A stretch of 64,000 nucleotides of DNA, taken from the NCBI RefSeq assembly GCF_024355225.1, contig NZ_VCNH01000008.1, positions 1,488,001-1,552,000 of the forward strand. Reading direction: 5' to 3'. Under the pieces are notes generated by a model. The model saw nothing but the letters and a program-made list of their open reading frames with translations. It was not told the origin of the DNA and ran no database searches. This stretch comes from Roseovarius sp. M141. GTDB lineage: Bacteria > Pseudomonadota > Alphaproteobacteria > Rhodobacterales > Rhodobacteraceae. The translations under genes were made by a program, and so were the position numbers. Shown piece by piece: positions 26,671 to 36,378 of this stretch (positions within the stretch are counted from its first letter, which is position 1; every line of letters starts with the position of its first letter).

Positions 26671-27438
26671 GTGACACGAAGATTGAGTGGAAAAGTAGCA
26701 TTGATCACCGGCGGAGCAGGGGGCTGTGGGCTGGCAGCCTCTGAACGCTTTGCCGCCGAAGGTGCGAAGGTGGGCATTGTGGATCTGCCCCGAAGCGACG
26801 GAGAAGCGGTGGCGCAACGCCTGTGCGATGCGGGGCATCAGGCGATTTTTGCCCCTGCTGATGTCTCGGATGCCGGACAGGTCGAGCAGGCGGTCAAGGC
26901 GGTTGAGGACGCTTTCGGCGCCATCACCGTGCTTATGAACCATGCCGGTATTCTGGCTGCGGTGCCGTTCCTGGAAACCTCGGAGGAGGAATGGGACCGG
27001 GTCATGGCAGTCAATGTAAAAAGCATGTTCCTGGTCAGCAAGGCCGTGTTGCCGGGGATGATCGCGGCGGGCGGTGGCAGCATCATCTGCACCTCGTCCA
27101 TCTCAGGCGTCGTCGGCACACCCATGGAGGTGCTGTACTGCACCAGCAAGGGCGCTTGCCACATGTTCGCCCGCGCGCTGGCCGTTGAATTCCGCGATCG
27201 CGGCATCCGCTCGAACGCTATTTGCCCCGGTTTTATCGCGACGGCCCACGGCCTGCGCGAGATCGAAACGTTGACCCGCCACGGCGTCGATGTTTCCGAG
27301 GCGGCGATCGCATCGGCGCAAGGGCGGTTGTGCAAACCCGAAGAGGTCGCCGCCGCTGCGCTGTTTCTGGCAAGCGACGACGCGAGCTTTGTCAATGGCG
27401 CGCAGCTGTTCGCCGACAACGGCTATACGGCCATCTAA
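26671..27438 (+). CDS. SDR-family oxidoreductase
   Basis: 255-residue classical short-chain dehydrogenase. Nucleotide loop GGAGGCG after VALITGG, NHAG, the Ser in CTSSISG and the YCTSK active site are all present; the Asp in VDLP after strand 2 suggests NAD preference. Start is GTG with AAGGAGG 5 bp upstream. It precedes the FAD lactone oxidase by 26 bp, so the two likely act in sequence on a polyol or sugar derivative (inferred). Confidence 0.9.
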   Translation: MTRRLSGKVALITGGAGGCGLAASERFAAEGAKVGIVDLPRSDGEAVAQRLCDAGHQAIFAPADVSDAGQVEQAVKAVEDAFGAITVLMNHAGILAAVPFLETSEEEWDRVMAVNVKSMFLVSKAVLPGMIAAGGGSIICTSSISGVVGTPMEVLYCTSKGACHMFARALAVEFRDRGIRSNAICPGFIATAHGLREIETLTRHGVDVSEAAIASAQGRLCKPEEVAAAALFLASDDASFVNGAQLFADNGYTAI

Positions 27439-27464
27439 AAATAAAAAACCAACAGGAGAGCTAC

Positions 27465-28736
27465 ATGAATACCTCATCACATAACATGAGCATAAACGAA
27501 TTCGGCATCGAACAGCCACATTGGCGAAACTGGGTCGGGAACCAATCCTGCATCCGCGCCGCCCGCGCGGCCCCCGAAAGCGAGGACCAGCTCTGCAATT
27601 TGGTGCGCGAGGCGACCGAGAAAGGGTTGAATGTTCGCGCCGCGGGATCGGGCCATTCCTTTACGCCGGTCGCATTGACCAGCGGGCTGCACATGACCTT
27701 GTCGGGGATGAGGGGTGTGCGCCACATCGATCACGACAAGCGCCGCGTGACGGCCGCAGCGGGCACCACGATCAACGAGTTGGTCAAGGTGCTGAAAGCC
27801 GAGGGGCTTTCGATGATCAACCAGGGCGATATCGACAGTCAGGCGCTTGCGGGCGCATTGACCACGGGCACGCATGGCACGGGTCTGACGCTGGGAAATA
27901 TGGCCTCGGCGGTGGTGGGGATGAAGCTTGTTCAACCCAATGGCGACATCATCGTTGTCGATGAAAGCACACCGGATCTGCTGGAGGCAAGCAGGGTTTC
28001 GATGGGCCTGTTGGGGGTCATCTCGGAAATGACGCTGCAACTGTCAGACAGCTACAACCTGTACGAACGCATCTGGCGCGAAGATTTCGAATCCGCCATG
28101 GATATGCATGACGAATTGGCGGACAAGCACCGTCATTTCAGCTTCTTCTGGTGCCCGACCGAAGCGAGTCGGCATTGCTATTGCCTGCCGGACACGGCTG
28201 CGACGTCAAAATCGGGCCGCACAACAGATGTCTGCGAGATAAAGATCATGGACATCACGGACCGCGCGCCCTTCAAGGCCGAGTTCGAGAAAGCCGCCTA
28301 TAGCGCCGATGTCTACCCTATCGAATATGTTCCAAATTTCCATGAACTGGAATATGCAGTCCCGGTCGCACATGGCAAGGATGCGGTTCGCGCCGTGCGC
28401 AAGCTGATGCTCGAGGACTTCCGCGACGCGATTTATCCCATCGAATACCGTTTCACTGCCGGGGATGACGGGTGGATCAGCCCGTTTTACGAGCAGGATA
28501 GCGTGACCGTTTCAGTGTCGGGGGAACCGGGCAAGGATTACTGGGACTATCTGCGCGCCGTCGATCAGATCCTGCGCAGCTTTGGCGCGCGGCCTCACTG
28601 GGGCAAGCTGCATTTCCTGACCGGGCAGGATGTCACCGACATCTATCCCCGCGCGCAGGATTTCCGGGCCATGCGTCGCAAGCTCGATCCACAAGGCTTC
28701 TTCCTGAACGATCACCTCACCCAACTTTTCCGCTGA
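27465..28736 (+). CDS. FAD-linked D-arabinono/L-gulono-1,4-lactone oxidase-type protein
   Basis: 423 residues of the VAO flavoprotein family. AAGSGHSFTPVA carries the His that commonly binds FAD covalently; GALTTGTHGTG is the second FAD loop; the ALO domain ends with HWGKLHF and YPRAQDFRAMRRKLDPQGFF. Such enzymes oxidise aldonolactones or alditols with O2, releasing H2O2. A catalase gene lies 1.7 kb downstream. ATG preceded by AGGAGAG. Substrate unknown. Confidence 0.88.
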   Translation: MNTSSHNMSINEFGIEQPHWRNWVGNQSCIRAARAAPESEDQLCNLVREATEKGLNVRAAGSGHSFTPVALTSGLHMTLSGMRGVRHIDHDKRRVTAAAGTTINELVKVLKAEGLSMINQGDIDSQALAGALTTGTHGTGLTLGNMASAVVGMKLVQPNGDIIVVDESTPDLLEASRVSMGLLGVISEMTLQLSDSYNLYERIWREDFESAMDMHDELADKHRHFSFFWCPTEASRHCYCLPDTAATSKSGRTTDVCEIKIMDITDRAPFKAEFEKAAYSADVYPIEYVPNFHELEYAVPVAHGKDAVRAVRKLMLEDFRDAIYPIEYRFTAGDDGWISPFYEQDSVTVSVSGEPGKDYWDYLRAVDQILRSFGARPHWGKLHFLTGQDVTDIYPRAQDFRAMRRKLDPQGFFLNDHLTQLFR

Positions 28737-28741
28737 TAACC

Positions 28742-28776
28742 GCCGGACCGGGGGGTGGACCTTCGGTCCGGCCCTT
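28742..28776 (+). terminator. hairpin between oxidase gene and eutH
   Basis: Stem GCCGGACC/GGTCCGGC (28742-28749, 28765-28772) followed by CCTTTT. It is a weak intrinsic terminator or attenuator, so eutH may be expressed at a lower level than the genes before it. Confidence 0.6.
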
Positions 28777-28793
28777 TTACAGGGAGCAAGCAC

Positions 28794-29990
28794 ATGGCCC
28801 ATATCGGGACATTCGTCATCTACATCATCATGGCCTGCGCAGTTATCGGTGCGATTGCGTCGATCATCGACAACGAAAGCCCGCTGGGCAAAGAGTTCAG
28901 CGCGGGCCTGCACGCCATTGGCCATATTTTCATTCCGGTTGCGGGGATAATGGCCGCCATCCCGTATCTTTCGGCCTTCATCAACACATTCATCGGGCCG
29001 CTTTTCCAAGCCGTCAACGCCGATCCGGCCATGGCTGCAACCACGTTTATTGCGATCGATATGGGGGGATTTCAGCTGGCGCGCGAATTGGCGCTGTCCA
29101 ATGAGGGCTGGATTGTCGCCTCTATCACCGGCTTCATGGCGGGCGCGACGATTATCTTCACAATCCCCGTGGGATTGTCGATGCTGCGCAAGCAAGACCA
29201 CCAATATATGGCCGTCGGAATCATGTGCGGCGTGCTGGCCATTCCGATTGGTGTGCTGGTGTCCTGCCTCGCGCTTGGTGTCATGGATATCGCGATCCGT
29301 CCCGACATAAACACCACCGGCGAAGCCACTTACAACCTGGCGCTGAACACCATGCAGGTGCTGCGCAACATCTCGCCTCTGATCGTGTTCTGTCTGGTGC
29401 TCGCCACTTGCCTGAAGCTGTTCCCATCAATGATGATACGGGTGTTTCTGGGATTTGGCCGCGTGATGTATGCTTGTATCACGCTGATCCTCGTAAGCTC
29501 GATCGTCGAATATTTTACGGGTTTCTTCACGGTCATCTTTGGTCACTGGGGGTTTGCGCCCATCATCGCCGATACCGAAGATCAGTTTCGCGCGCTGGAA
29601 GTCGCGGGCTATATCGGCATCATGCTGGCCGGTGCCTTTCCGATGGTGTATCTGATGAACCGCTTCCTGCGACGCCCGATGCAATGGGTCGGTGCCCGGC
29701 TTGGTCTGTCGTCCGCTGGTACAGCGGGGCTCCTCGCGGCTTCGGCAAATGTGCTGGCGATGTTCCGTCTGATCGAGGACATGCCTGCGCGCGACAAAGT
29801 GCTTGTGATCTCGTTCGCGGTCTGCGGCGCCTTCGCGTTCGGTGACCATCTGGCGTTCGCTGCAAATTTCCAGCCGACGATTATCCTTCCGCTGTTGTTG
29901 GGGAAGCTGATTGGCGGTGCTGCGGGATTCGCGATCGCGGCATGGGTTCAAAAACCAGACCGTATTGAGACCAGCCCAGTGACGCATTGA
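28794..29990 (+). CDS. eutH: EutH-type ethanolamine permease
   Basis: 398-residue inner-membrane protein with about ten membrane segments. MAHIGTFVIYIIMACAVIGA, AIDMGGFQLARELA and CGAFAFGDHLAFAAN are EutH hallmarks. EutH lets ethanolamine cross the membrane. No eutBC lyase genes are in the window, but a microcompartment for small amino alcohols starts 3.6 kb downstream, so ethanolamine or 1-amino-2-propanol may be the cargo (inferred). ATG preceded by AGGGAG. Confidence 0.88.
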   Translation: MAHIGTFVIYIIMACAVIGAIASIIDNESPLGKEFSAGLHAIGHIFIPVAGIMAAIPYLSAFINTFIGPLFQAVNADPAMAATTFIAIDMGGFQLARELALSNEGWIVASITGFMAGATIIFTIPVGLSMLRKQDHQYMAVGIMCGVLAIPIGVLVSCLALGVMDIAIRPDINTTGEATYNLALNTMQVLRNISPLIVFCLVLATCLKLFPSMMIRVFLGFGRVMYACITLILVSSIVEYFTGFFTVIFGHWGFAPIIADTEDQFRALEVAGYIGIMLAGAFPMVYLMNRFLRRPMQWVGARLGLSSAGTAGLLAASANVLAMFRLIEDMPARDKVLVISFAVCGAFAFGDHLAFAANFQPTIILPLLLGKLIGGAAGFAIAAWVQKPDRIETSPVTH

Positions 29991-30004
29991 AACCTTCGTC
30001 CGTC

Positions 30005-30048
30005 AAAAAAAGGAGTTGATCGCCGTTACGATCACCTCCTTTTTGTTT
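30005..30048 (+). terminator. intrinsic terminator after eutH
   Basis: Stem built from GGAG-TGATCG and CGATCA-CTCC (30012-30022, 30029-30039, one mismatch), extended by an A-run pairing with the following TTTTT. A classical, possibly bidirectional terminator. The rest of the gap up to the catalase (30050-30399) shows nothing recognisable. Confidence 0.8.
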
Positions 30049-30399
30049 ACCTGGCCTTGTCCATTGGTTTGGATACGGTCTGACAATAGGTGTGCGGCTG
30101 TTTGATTTGGAGGTCCCGACCAGCGGCGCCCTTATCTCGGCGGCGCCCTGCGGGACGATGGACCCTTGGGTGCCGCATTGGACGTAGATCACCACCTTGG
30201 CTAATGCGCGCAATTGCGGCAGGATCAAAGACGCCGACCAGAGGATCGCACAGCGCCCCTGTCTGACGCGGTCGAGGATCGCGGCTTGGACGCCGACGGA
30301 TCCAAAGTGATGTTTGCGGGTTTCTGTCTTGCCGATAAGGGCGAGTCCACGAACCCGGGCGCCGGACTGACGCGGCATGGAGTAAAAGGAGAATTGAGG

Positions 30400-31854
30400 A
30401 TGACGAAGGACACCAAAAGGCCCACCACGACCGATGCGGGCATCCCCGTCGCCAGCGACGAACATTCGCTGACCGTTGGCGCGGACGGCCCTATCGTGCT
30501 GCACGATCACTACCTGATCGAGCAGATGGCCGCATTCAACCGCGAGCGTATCCCCGAGCGTCAGCCCCATGCCAAGGGCGCGGGCGCCTTTGGCCGTTTC
30601 GAGGTGACGCAGGACGTCAGCAAATACACCAGGGCGGCGCTGTTTCAGCCCGGCGTCACAACCGATGTGCTGGCCCGCTTCTCGACCGTTGCGGGCGAAA
30701 GCGGTAGCCCCGACACGTGGCGCGACCCGCGCGGCTTTTCGCTGAAATTCTATACCAGCGAAGGCAATTACGACATGGTCGGCAACAACACCCCGGTGTT
30801 TTTCCTGCGTGATCCGATGAAATTCCAGCACTTCATCCGTTCGCAGAAACGACGCGCGGATTCGGGCCTGCGCGATCATGACATGCAGTGGGATTTCTGG
30901 TCGCTCTCGCCGGAATCGGCGCATCAGGTCACGTGGCTCATGGGTGATCGCGGCATCCCCAAAACGTGGCGCAACATGGACGGGTTTTCCAGTCACACCT
31001 ACATGTGGGTCAATGCGGATGGCGAAAAATTCTGGGTCAAATACCACTTCAAGACGGATCAGGGCATCGAATGCATGACCCAGGCCGAGGCCGACAAGAT
31101 GGCTGGCGAAGATGGCGACTATCACCGCCGTGATCTGTTCAACGCGATCAAGGAGGGCGATCATCCCAGCTGGACACTGCATATGCAGGTCATGCCGTTC
31201 GAAGAGGCGCGCACCTATCGTTTCAACCCGTTTGACCTGACCAAGGTCTGGCCGCACGCGGATTATCCGCTGATCGAGGTCGGCAAGCTGACGTTGGATC
31301 GCAACCCGACCGATTTCCACACCGAGATCGAGCAGGCCGCGTTTGAGCCGAGCAATCTGGTGCGCGGCATCGGCCTGAGCCCGGACAAGATGCTGCTGGG
31401 GCGTGGGTTTGCCTATGCCGACGCGCATCGCGCGCGCCTTGGCGCCAACTACAAGCAGATCCCCGTCAACCGGCCGCAATCGCCCGTTCACAGCTATAGC
31501 AAGGACGGCGCGATGCGGGTCCAGAACGTGTCGGACCCGGTCTATGCGCCCAACTCCTACGGGGGGCCTGCCGCGGACCCGTCGCTTACCGATGACGCAG
31601 GGCAGTGGTACGCCGATGGCGATATGGTGCGCCAGGCCTATACGCTGCGCGAGGATGACGACGATTGGGGGCAGGCGGGCACATTGGTGCGCGATGTCAT
31701 GGATGACGCCGCACGTGATCGACTGGTCGGTAACATCGTCGGCCACCTCAAGGGCGGCGTGTCGGAGCCGGTCCTGAAGCGTGCGCTCGAATACTGGCGT
31801 AATGTGGACAAGACGCTGGGCGAGAGGGTCGAGAAAGGCGTCAGGGGCGGCTGA
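30400..31854 (+). CDS. monofunctional heme catalase
   Basis: 484-residue small-subunit catalase (KatA type) that splits H2O2 in the cytosol. The catalytic His57 lies in [14 protein letters not shown], the catalytic Asn in VGNNTPVFF, and the proximal heme Tyr339 in [17 protein letters not shown] 30400 was chosen for its length fit; AAAGGAG lies upstream. No oxyR is adjacent. The nearby FAD lactone oxidase is an obvious H2O2 source. Confidence 0.94.
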   Translation: MTKDTKRPTTTDAGIPVASDEHSLTVGADGPIVLHDHYLIEQMAAFNRERIPERQPHAKGAGAFGRFEVTQDVSKYTRAALFQPGVTTDVLARFSTVAGESGSPDTWRDPRGFSLKFYTSEGNYDMVGNNTPVFFLRDPMKFQHFIRSQKRRADSGLRDHDMQWDFWSLSPESAHQVTWLMGDRGIPKTWRNMDGFSSHTYMWVNADGEKFWVKYHFKTDQGIECMTQAEADKMAGEDGDYHRRDLFNAIKEGDHPSWTLHMQVMPFEEARTYRFNPFDLTKVWPHADYPLIEVGKLTLDRNPTDFHTEIEQAAFEPSNLVRGIGLSPDKMLLGRGFAYADAHRARLGANYKQIPVNRPQSPVHSYSKDGAMRVQNVSDPVYAPNSYGGPAADPSLTDDAGQWYADGDMVRQAYTLREDDDDWGQAGTLVRDVMDDAARDRLVGNIVGHLKGGVSEPVLKRALEYWRNVDKTLGERVEKGVRGG

Positions 31855-31895
31855 ACGCGCCTTTGATTGGTAAAAGCCCTACCGCCAATCACGGA

Positions 31896-31915
31896 CCGCG
31901 CACCTGAGTGCGCGG
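31896..31915 (+). terminator. hairpin after catalase gene
   Basis: Perfect 8-bp stem CCGCGCAC/GTGCGCGG with loop CTGA, about 40 bp after the catalase stop; no T-run. Confidence 0.45.
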
Positions 31916-32011
31916 AATTCCGCCTTCGCCGGGTCAAAGTAGGGTGCGCCGGAAACTTTGAGCGGCCTCAGCTGTTGGGTCATTACGCCTTAATGGAAAG
32001 GAGCATTAATC

Positions 32012-32440
32012 ATGCTTATGCCGAATTTCAAAAACACGGCGATCGCCGCCGCTGCCTGCACGGCTCTCGCGCTTCCGGTCTTTGCGGAAACAGTGAACTA
32101 CACCGCCGATCTGACAGCCGGGGCCGAGGTTCCGCCGAACGACAGTTCCGCAACAGGCACCGCCGACGTGACCGTTGATACCGAAGCGAAAACGGTATCG
32201 TGGACCGTGACGGTCGAAGGCCTGACAGGCGATCCGGTCGCGGCGCACATCCACGGACCGGCCGAAGAGGGTGAGAATGCGGGCCCCGTCATCAACATGT
32301 CCGATGCGATCATGGAGGGAAGCGGCGACATCACCGAGGACCAGATCAGCGAACTGGATGATGGCAAATACTATGTGAATATCCATACGGAGCAGAACCC
32401 GAATGGCGAAATTCGCGGTCAGTTGTCAAAGGCAGAGTGA
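32012..32440 (+). CDS. exported CHRD-domain protein
   Basis: 142 residues with a signal peptide ending PVFA before ETVNYT. The mature part is one CHRD domain: LTAGAEVPPNDSSATGTADV, VEGLTGDPVAAHIHGPAEEG and the closing YYVNIHTEQNPNGEIRGQL. CHRD domains are beta-rich secreted modules of unknown function. AAGGAG precedes the ATG and an excellent terminator follows, so it is a single-gene unit. Confidence 0.87.
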   Translation: MLMPNFKNTAIAAAACTALALPVFAETVNYTADLTAGAEVPPNDSSATGTADVTVDTEAKTVSWTVTVEGLTGDPVAAHIHGPAEEGENAGPVINMSDAIMEGSGDITEDQISELDDGKYYVNIHTEQNPNGEIRGQLSKAE

Positions 32441-32460
32441 TCGCCACATACCGCCACGAG

Positions 32461-32493
32461 ACATGCCCTCCCCCCGGAGGGCATGTTTTTTTT
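32461..32493 (+). terminator. intrinsic terminator after CHRD gene
   Basis: Perfect 10-bp stem CATGCCCTCC/GGAGGGCATG with loop CCCC, followed by eight T. From here to 32615 nothing else is seen. Confidence 0.9.
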
Positions 32494-32615
32494 GGTGCCA
32501 AGGCGCGGTATTCTTTGGCTCAATTCAATTTTCCGCTTCAGCGCCCCTCATGCACAGGGATCTTACGAGATGGAAGTTTCTGCTGCGAAGCCGCGCGCCC
32601 CTAGGCGTGCGGTGT

Positions 32616-33425
32616 TCACAGTTGTTGGACCGCCTCGGTCGTAGTGTGGTGTGTTGAGGCATCGCTCAGCGTGATCTCGGCGCCACCCGCGTCGATCGCG
32701 TCGCGTAGGTCGGTGTCGGGGGTGGCATCGGTGACCAAATGGATATCCTCGGTCCACCCGGTGATATATTTCAGCGAGCGGCGGTCGAACTTTGACTGAT
32801 CGGCCAGAATATAAGTGGTTTGCGCGCTTTCGATCATGGCGCGGTAGACTTCGGCGGGGCCGAGCATCGCCTCGCTTACCCCGCCGACATCAATCGCCGA
32901 GGCGCCCATGAATGCGATTGGCGCGTGATACCGGCGTATGGCGGTCAGGGTTTCGGGGCCGGTCACCAGCCCCTCCTTGCCGTCGAAGATGCCGGGCAGG
33001 CACATGATCTGGATTTGCGGATTTTCCGACAGTTCGGCCGCCACCCGAAACGCGGGAGTCAGAACGGTCAGCCGCCGTGTGGTGCTGCGCAATGCACGGG
33101 CAAAATGCAGAGTCGTCGCGCCGCCCCCGATAAAAATCGTTTCCGCGTCGCCGATCAATGTCATGGCCGCGCGCGCAATCGCTTGTCGCGGCTCTGTAAA
33201 CTGGTTCAGACGTTCCGCCAGATGTGGCTCGGAGACGTGGCCGCGCACCGCGCCGCCGTAGGTTCGACTGATCCGTCCGGCGTTGTCCAGATGGGTCAGG
33301 TCGCGCCGTATGGTTTCCGACGATACGTTTAGGGTTGTGGCCAATTCGCTGACCCGCATGGCCGGATTCCGGTCCAGCGCTGCGAGGATCTGATCCTGCC
33401 GCCGTGTCTTTTTCGAAAATGCCAT
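32616..33425 (-). CDS. DeoR/GlpR-family repressor
   Basis: 269 residues. N-terminal DeoR HTH (RRQDQILAALDRNPAMRVSE, LATTLNVSSETIRRDLTHLD) and C-terminal DeoRC sensor domain with the GGGATT phosphate-ligand loop and a late DQSKF block. DeoR proteins are usually repressors released by phosphorylated metabolites. It is divergent from the microcompartment operon, so a phosphorylated amino alcohol made by the pathway kinase could be its signal (inferred). Confidence 0.9.
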   Translation of the reverse strand: MAFSKKTRRQDQILAALDRNPAMRVSELATTLNVSSETIRRDLTHLDNAGRISRTYGGAVRGHVSEPHLAERLNQFTEPRQAIARAAMTLIGDAETIFIGGGATTLHFARALRSTTRRLTVLTPAFRVAAELSENPQIQIMCLPGIFDGKEGLVTGPETLTAIRRYHAPIAFMGASAIDVGGVSEAMLGPAEVYRAMIESAQTTYILADQSKFDRRSLKYITGWTEDIHLVTDATPDTDLRDAIDAGGAEITLSDASTHHTTTEAVQQL

Positions 33426-33466
33426 CTGCGCACCCCATCTGACGTATCACCTTTATAACCGGGCAT

Positions 33467-33486
33467 TTGACCGTGTCACGGATCAA
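33467..33486. promoter_or_regulatory. imperfect palindrome before microcompartment operon
   Basis: TTGACCGTG-T-CACGG-A-TCAA has 9-bp arms with a one-base bulge. It lies 42 bp before the repressor start and 80 bp before the PLP-enzyme start, a plausible DeoR operator. Confidence 0.35.
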
Positions 33487-33565
33487 TAATGACCGACTTA
33501 CCACAAAATAAGTTGCCAGGGCCATATTAATGGATCAAGCTAAAGGCAACTGGAGGGAATCACGC

Positions 33566-34846
33566 GTGTTCAACTACGGATTTTTCAGCTTCGACTCCAA
33601 AGACGACTTGCTTAAAAAGGCCGCCGAATACTGGAATCCGGGCAAGGTGCAGTTCTGGAGCGATGCCGGAACGCCGATGGTGATCGACCGTCGCGAGGAG
33701 TATTTCCTGCATGACATGTCGGGCAAACGCCTGATCGACCTGCACCTGAACGGCGGTACCTACAATTTCGGCCACCGCAACGCTGAACTGGTGGCGACAC
33801 TGAAATCCGGCCTCGATTACTTTGACATGGGCAACCACTGGTTCCCGTCTGTCGCGCGCGCCGCCTTCGCCGAAAAGCTGATCCAGACGGCGCCGCACAT
33901 GCAATACGCCATCTTTGGCGCGGGCGGCGCCGAGGCAGTGGAAATCGCCCTCAAAACCGCGCGCTATGTCACCCAGCGCAAGAAAATCGTGTCGATCATC
34001 AAGGGCTATCACGGCCATTCGGGCCTGTCGGTCGCCACCGGGGACGAGCGGTTTTCCAAGATATTCCTCGCCGACCGGCCCGATGAATTCCTGAACGTGC
34101 CGTTCAACGATCCTGATGCGCTGGAGCAGGTGCTGAAAAAGGGCGATGTCGCCGCCTTCATCATCGAGACGATCCCGGCCACCTATGGCTTTCCCATGCC
34201 CGACGACGACTATCTGCGCGAATGTCACCGCATTTGCCGCAAATACGGCACGCTGCTGATCTCGGACGAGGTGCAGACCGGTCTGATGCGCACCGGCGTC
34301 ATGTGGGGCTGGCAGGGCTACGGCATCCAGCCCGATATCATGGTGTGCGGCAAGGGTCTGGGCGGCGGGATTTATCCCATTTCCGCCTGCCTCGTGACCA
34401 AGGAATGCGGCGGCTGGCTGCACGAGGATGGCGCGGCGCATATCTCGACCTCCGGCGGGGCCGAGCTGGGCTGTATCGTCGGTCACAAGGTGATCGAGAT
34501 GCTGGAGCGGCCCGAGATCATCTCGAACGTTCATTTCATATCTGAATTCTTTGCTTCTGCGATGCAGGAAATGATGGCGCGCCACAGCGATATCTTTGTC
34601 GGTGTGCGCCAGCGCGGCGTCGTTCTGGGGCTGGAGTTCGACCACCCCGAAGGCGCTGTCGCGGTGTCGCGCGCGCTGTATGAAAATGGCGTCTGGGCAA
34701 TCTTCTCATCGCTGGACAAACGGGTGCTGCAGTTCAAGCCGGGCGTGATGCTGGGCGTCGATGTGTGCCAGGAAATCATGGACCGCTTTGACGCCGCCAT
34801 GCCGCGCGCCAGACAACTGATGAAAACGATGAGGACAGCCGCATGA
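33566..34846 (+). CDS. class III PLP enzyme (aminotransferase/phospho-lyase) of BMC
   Basis: 426-residue class III aminotransferase-fold protein. Lys263 in VCGKGLGGGIYP binds PLP, and the cofactor Asp lies in LLISDEVQTG. In RMM-type microcompartments the matching enzyme is thought to act as an amino-alcohol-phosphate phospho-lyase that frees propionaldehyde, phosphate and ammonia; the APH-fold kinase in this operon supports that. GTG 33566 was chosen because GGAGGG lies 8 bp upstream; ATG 33530 would add 12 residues. It overlaps the aldehyde dehydrogenase gene by ATGA. First gene of the operon. Confidence 0.85.
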   Translation: MFNYGFFSFDSKDDLLKKAAEYWNPGKVQFWSDAGTPMVIDRREEYFLHDMSGKRLIDLHLNGGTYNFGHRNAELVATLKSGLDYFDMGNHWFPSVARAAFAEKLIQTAPHMQYAIFGAGGAEAVEIALKTARYVTQRKKIVSIIKGYHGHSGLSVATGDERFSKIFLADRPDEFLNVPFNDPDALEQVLKKGDVAAFIIETIPATYGFPMPDDDYLRECHRICRKYGTLLISDEVQTGLMRTGVMWGWQGYGIQPDIMVCGKGLGGGIYPISACLVTKECGGWLHEDGAAHISTSGGAELGCIVGHKVIEMLERPEIISNVHFISEFFASAMQEMMARHSDIFVGVRQRGVVLGLEFDHPEGAVAVSRALYENGVWAIFSSLDKRVLQFKPGVMLGVDVCQEIMDRFDAAMPRARQLMKTMRTAA

Positions 34847-36378
34847 GCGCCGATCCCAACGCCGCGCGTCTGGTCGTCCCCGACCCGCATATCGCCACCG
34901 CTCACATGAAAGTCAGCCGCGCCCATTGGGCCGTGCGCCGATTCGGCAAGGCAGACCGCGAGACGGTGCTAAGCGTCGCCGAGGCGATGGCGCGTGCCGG
35001 GCATGCCAAGGCCGGACATTACGCAGACTGGGCCGTGCGCGAGACAGGCTACGGTGTGGTCGAGCACAAGAAGATCAAGAACGAGTTCAGCACCCTGCCG
35101 CTGCTGGATTATTACCGCGATCTGGATCTGGTCAGCCCGCGTGTTCTGCCTGATGCAAAGATGGTCGAACTGCCGAAACCTGCCGGGGTCGTGTTCGCCC
35201 TGACGCCCGCGACCAATCCGATTGCCACGCTTTACTACAAGGCGATGCTGGCGATCCTCAGCCGCAATGCCATTGTGTTCAGCCCGCATCCGGCGGCGCG
35301 CGAATGCAGCGTCGATGCCGCGAAAACGCTGGCCGAGGCCGCCGAGGCCGCAGGCGCGCCCGCGGGCCTGATCCAGTGCATCGAACATCCGTCGGTCTCG
35401 CTGGTGCAGGAGATTATGGCCTCGGACAAGATCGCAGTCATCATGGCGACAGGCGGCGGGCCGATGGTGCGCGCGGCCTATTCCTCGGGCAACCCCGCGA
35501 TGGGGGTCGGGCCGGGCAATGCGGTGGCCTATGTAGATCCCTCGGCCAAGGTGGATGCGGCGGCAAAACGGCTGGTGGACAGCAAGAGTTTCGACAATTC
35601 CGTCCTATGTACCAATGAAAGCGTGGTTCTGACGCTTGAGTCCAATCGCGGTAACATGGAGCGCGCCCTGCGCAGTGCCGGAGCGCACCTGTGCAACGAG
35701 GCCGACACCGACAAACTGCGCGACTACCTGTTTACCGATCACGGCTTCAACGTTGCCGCCATCGGCAAATCCGCCGCCTGGATCGCCGATCAGGCGGGCA
35801 TCCGCGTCAGCCCGTCGGCGCGTATCCTGGTGCCGGTCATCACCGCGCCGGGGCAGGATGATACGCTTTTCCGCGAAAAGCTGTGCCCGGTGCTGACGCT
35901 TGCCTCCGCCGTCGATTTCCAGCAAGCTATGACCATCGCGGCGCAGATCCTGAAACGCGGCGGCGGCCATTCGGCGGCCTTCCACGGCGAGGCGCCGGGC
36001 CGTCTGCTGCAATTTGCGAGCGCCTTGCCGGTCTACCGCGTGGTCGTCAACGCGCCCTGTAGCCAAGGCGCGGCGGGCTTTGCCACGCATCTGCCGCCGT
36101 CCTTCATGATCGGCACAGGCTTTGCCGGGCGTTCGTCGGTGGGCGAAAACGTGGGTCCGCAGCATTTGGTTCACTGGACGCGCATCGCCTATAACAGTGA
36201 CGCATCGGTGCCGTTAGATCAGTTCGATCTGTCGGTGCTGGACAGCAAGATGCCGACCGCGCCCCGGCAGGCACATGTCGCGCCGCGCGCGCCTGCCGCC
36301 TTGCCGGAAACAGACCGTGACATGCTGCGACAGTTGATCCTCGAAGAGCTCAGAGGGCTGACCGGAGGCGATAAATGA
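34843..36378 (+). CDS. CoA-acylating aldehyde dehydrogenase of BMC
   Basis: 511 residues of the PduP/EutE-like family, converting aldehyde + CoA + NAD to acyl-CoA. Catalytic Cys256 lies in NSVLCTNES; ATGGGPMVRAAYSSGNPAMG is the nucleotide region. After residue 465 a Pro/Ala-rich linker leads to an amphipathic helix (TDRDMLRQLILEELRGL), a C-terminal encapsulation peptide as expected for cargo of the shell. It overlaps both neighbours by ATGA. The probable substrate is propionaldehyde. Confidence 0.9.
   Translation: MSADPNAARLVVPDPHIATAHMKVSRAHWAVRRFGKADRETVLSVAEAMARAGHAKAGHYADWAVRETGYGVVEHKKIKNEFSTLPLLDYYRDLDLVSPRVLPDAKMVELPKPAGVVFALTPATNPIATLYYKAMLAILSRNAIVFSPHPAARECSVDAAKTLAEAAEAAGAPAGLIQCIEHPSVSLVQEIMASDKIAVIMATGGGPMVRAAYSSGNPAMGVGPGNAVAYVDPSAKVDAAAKRLVDSKSFDNSVLCTNESVVLTLESNRGNMERALRSAGAHLCNEADTDKLRDYLFTDHGFNVAAIGKSAAWIADQAGIRVSPSARILVPVITAPGQDDTLFREKLCPVLTLASAVDFQQAMTIAAQILKRGGGHSAAFHGEAPGRLLQFASALPVYRVVVNAPCSQGAAGFATHLPPSFMIGTGFAGRSSVGENVGPQHLVHWTRIAYNSDASVPLDQFDLSVLDSKMPTAPRQAHVAPRAPAALPETDRDMLRQLILEELRGLTGGDK

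Noticed and set aside
29881..31746. A 621-codon minus-strand frame
   Set aside because: Fully opposite the catalase gene, whose active-site residues and length are complete; a GC-rich shadow frame.
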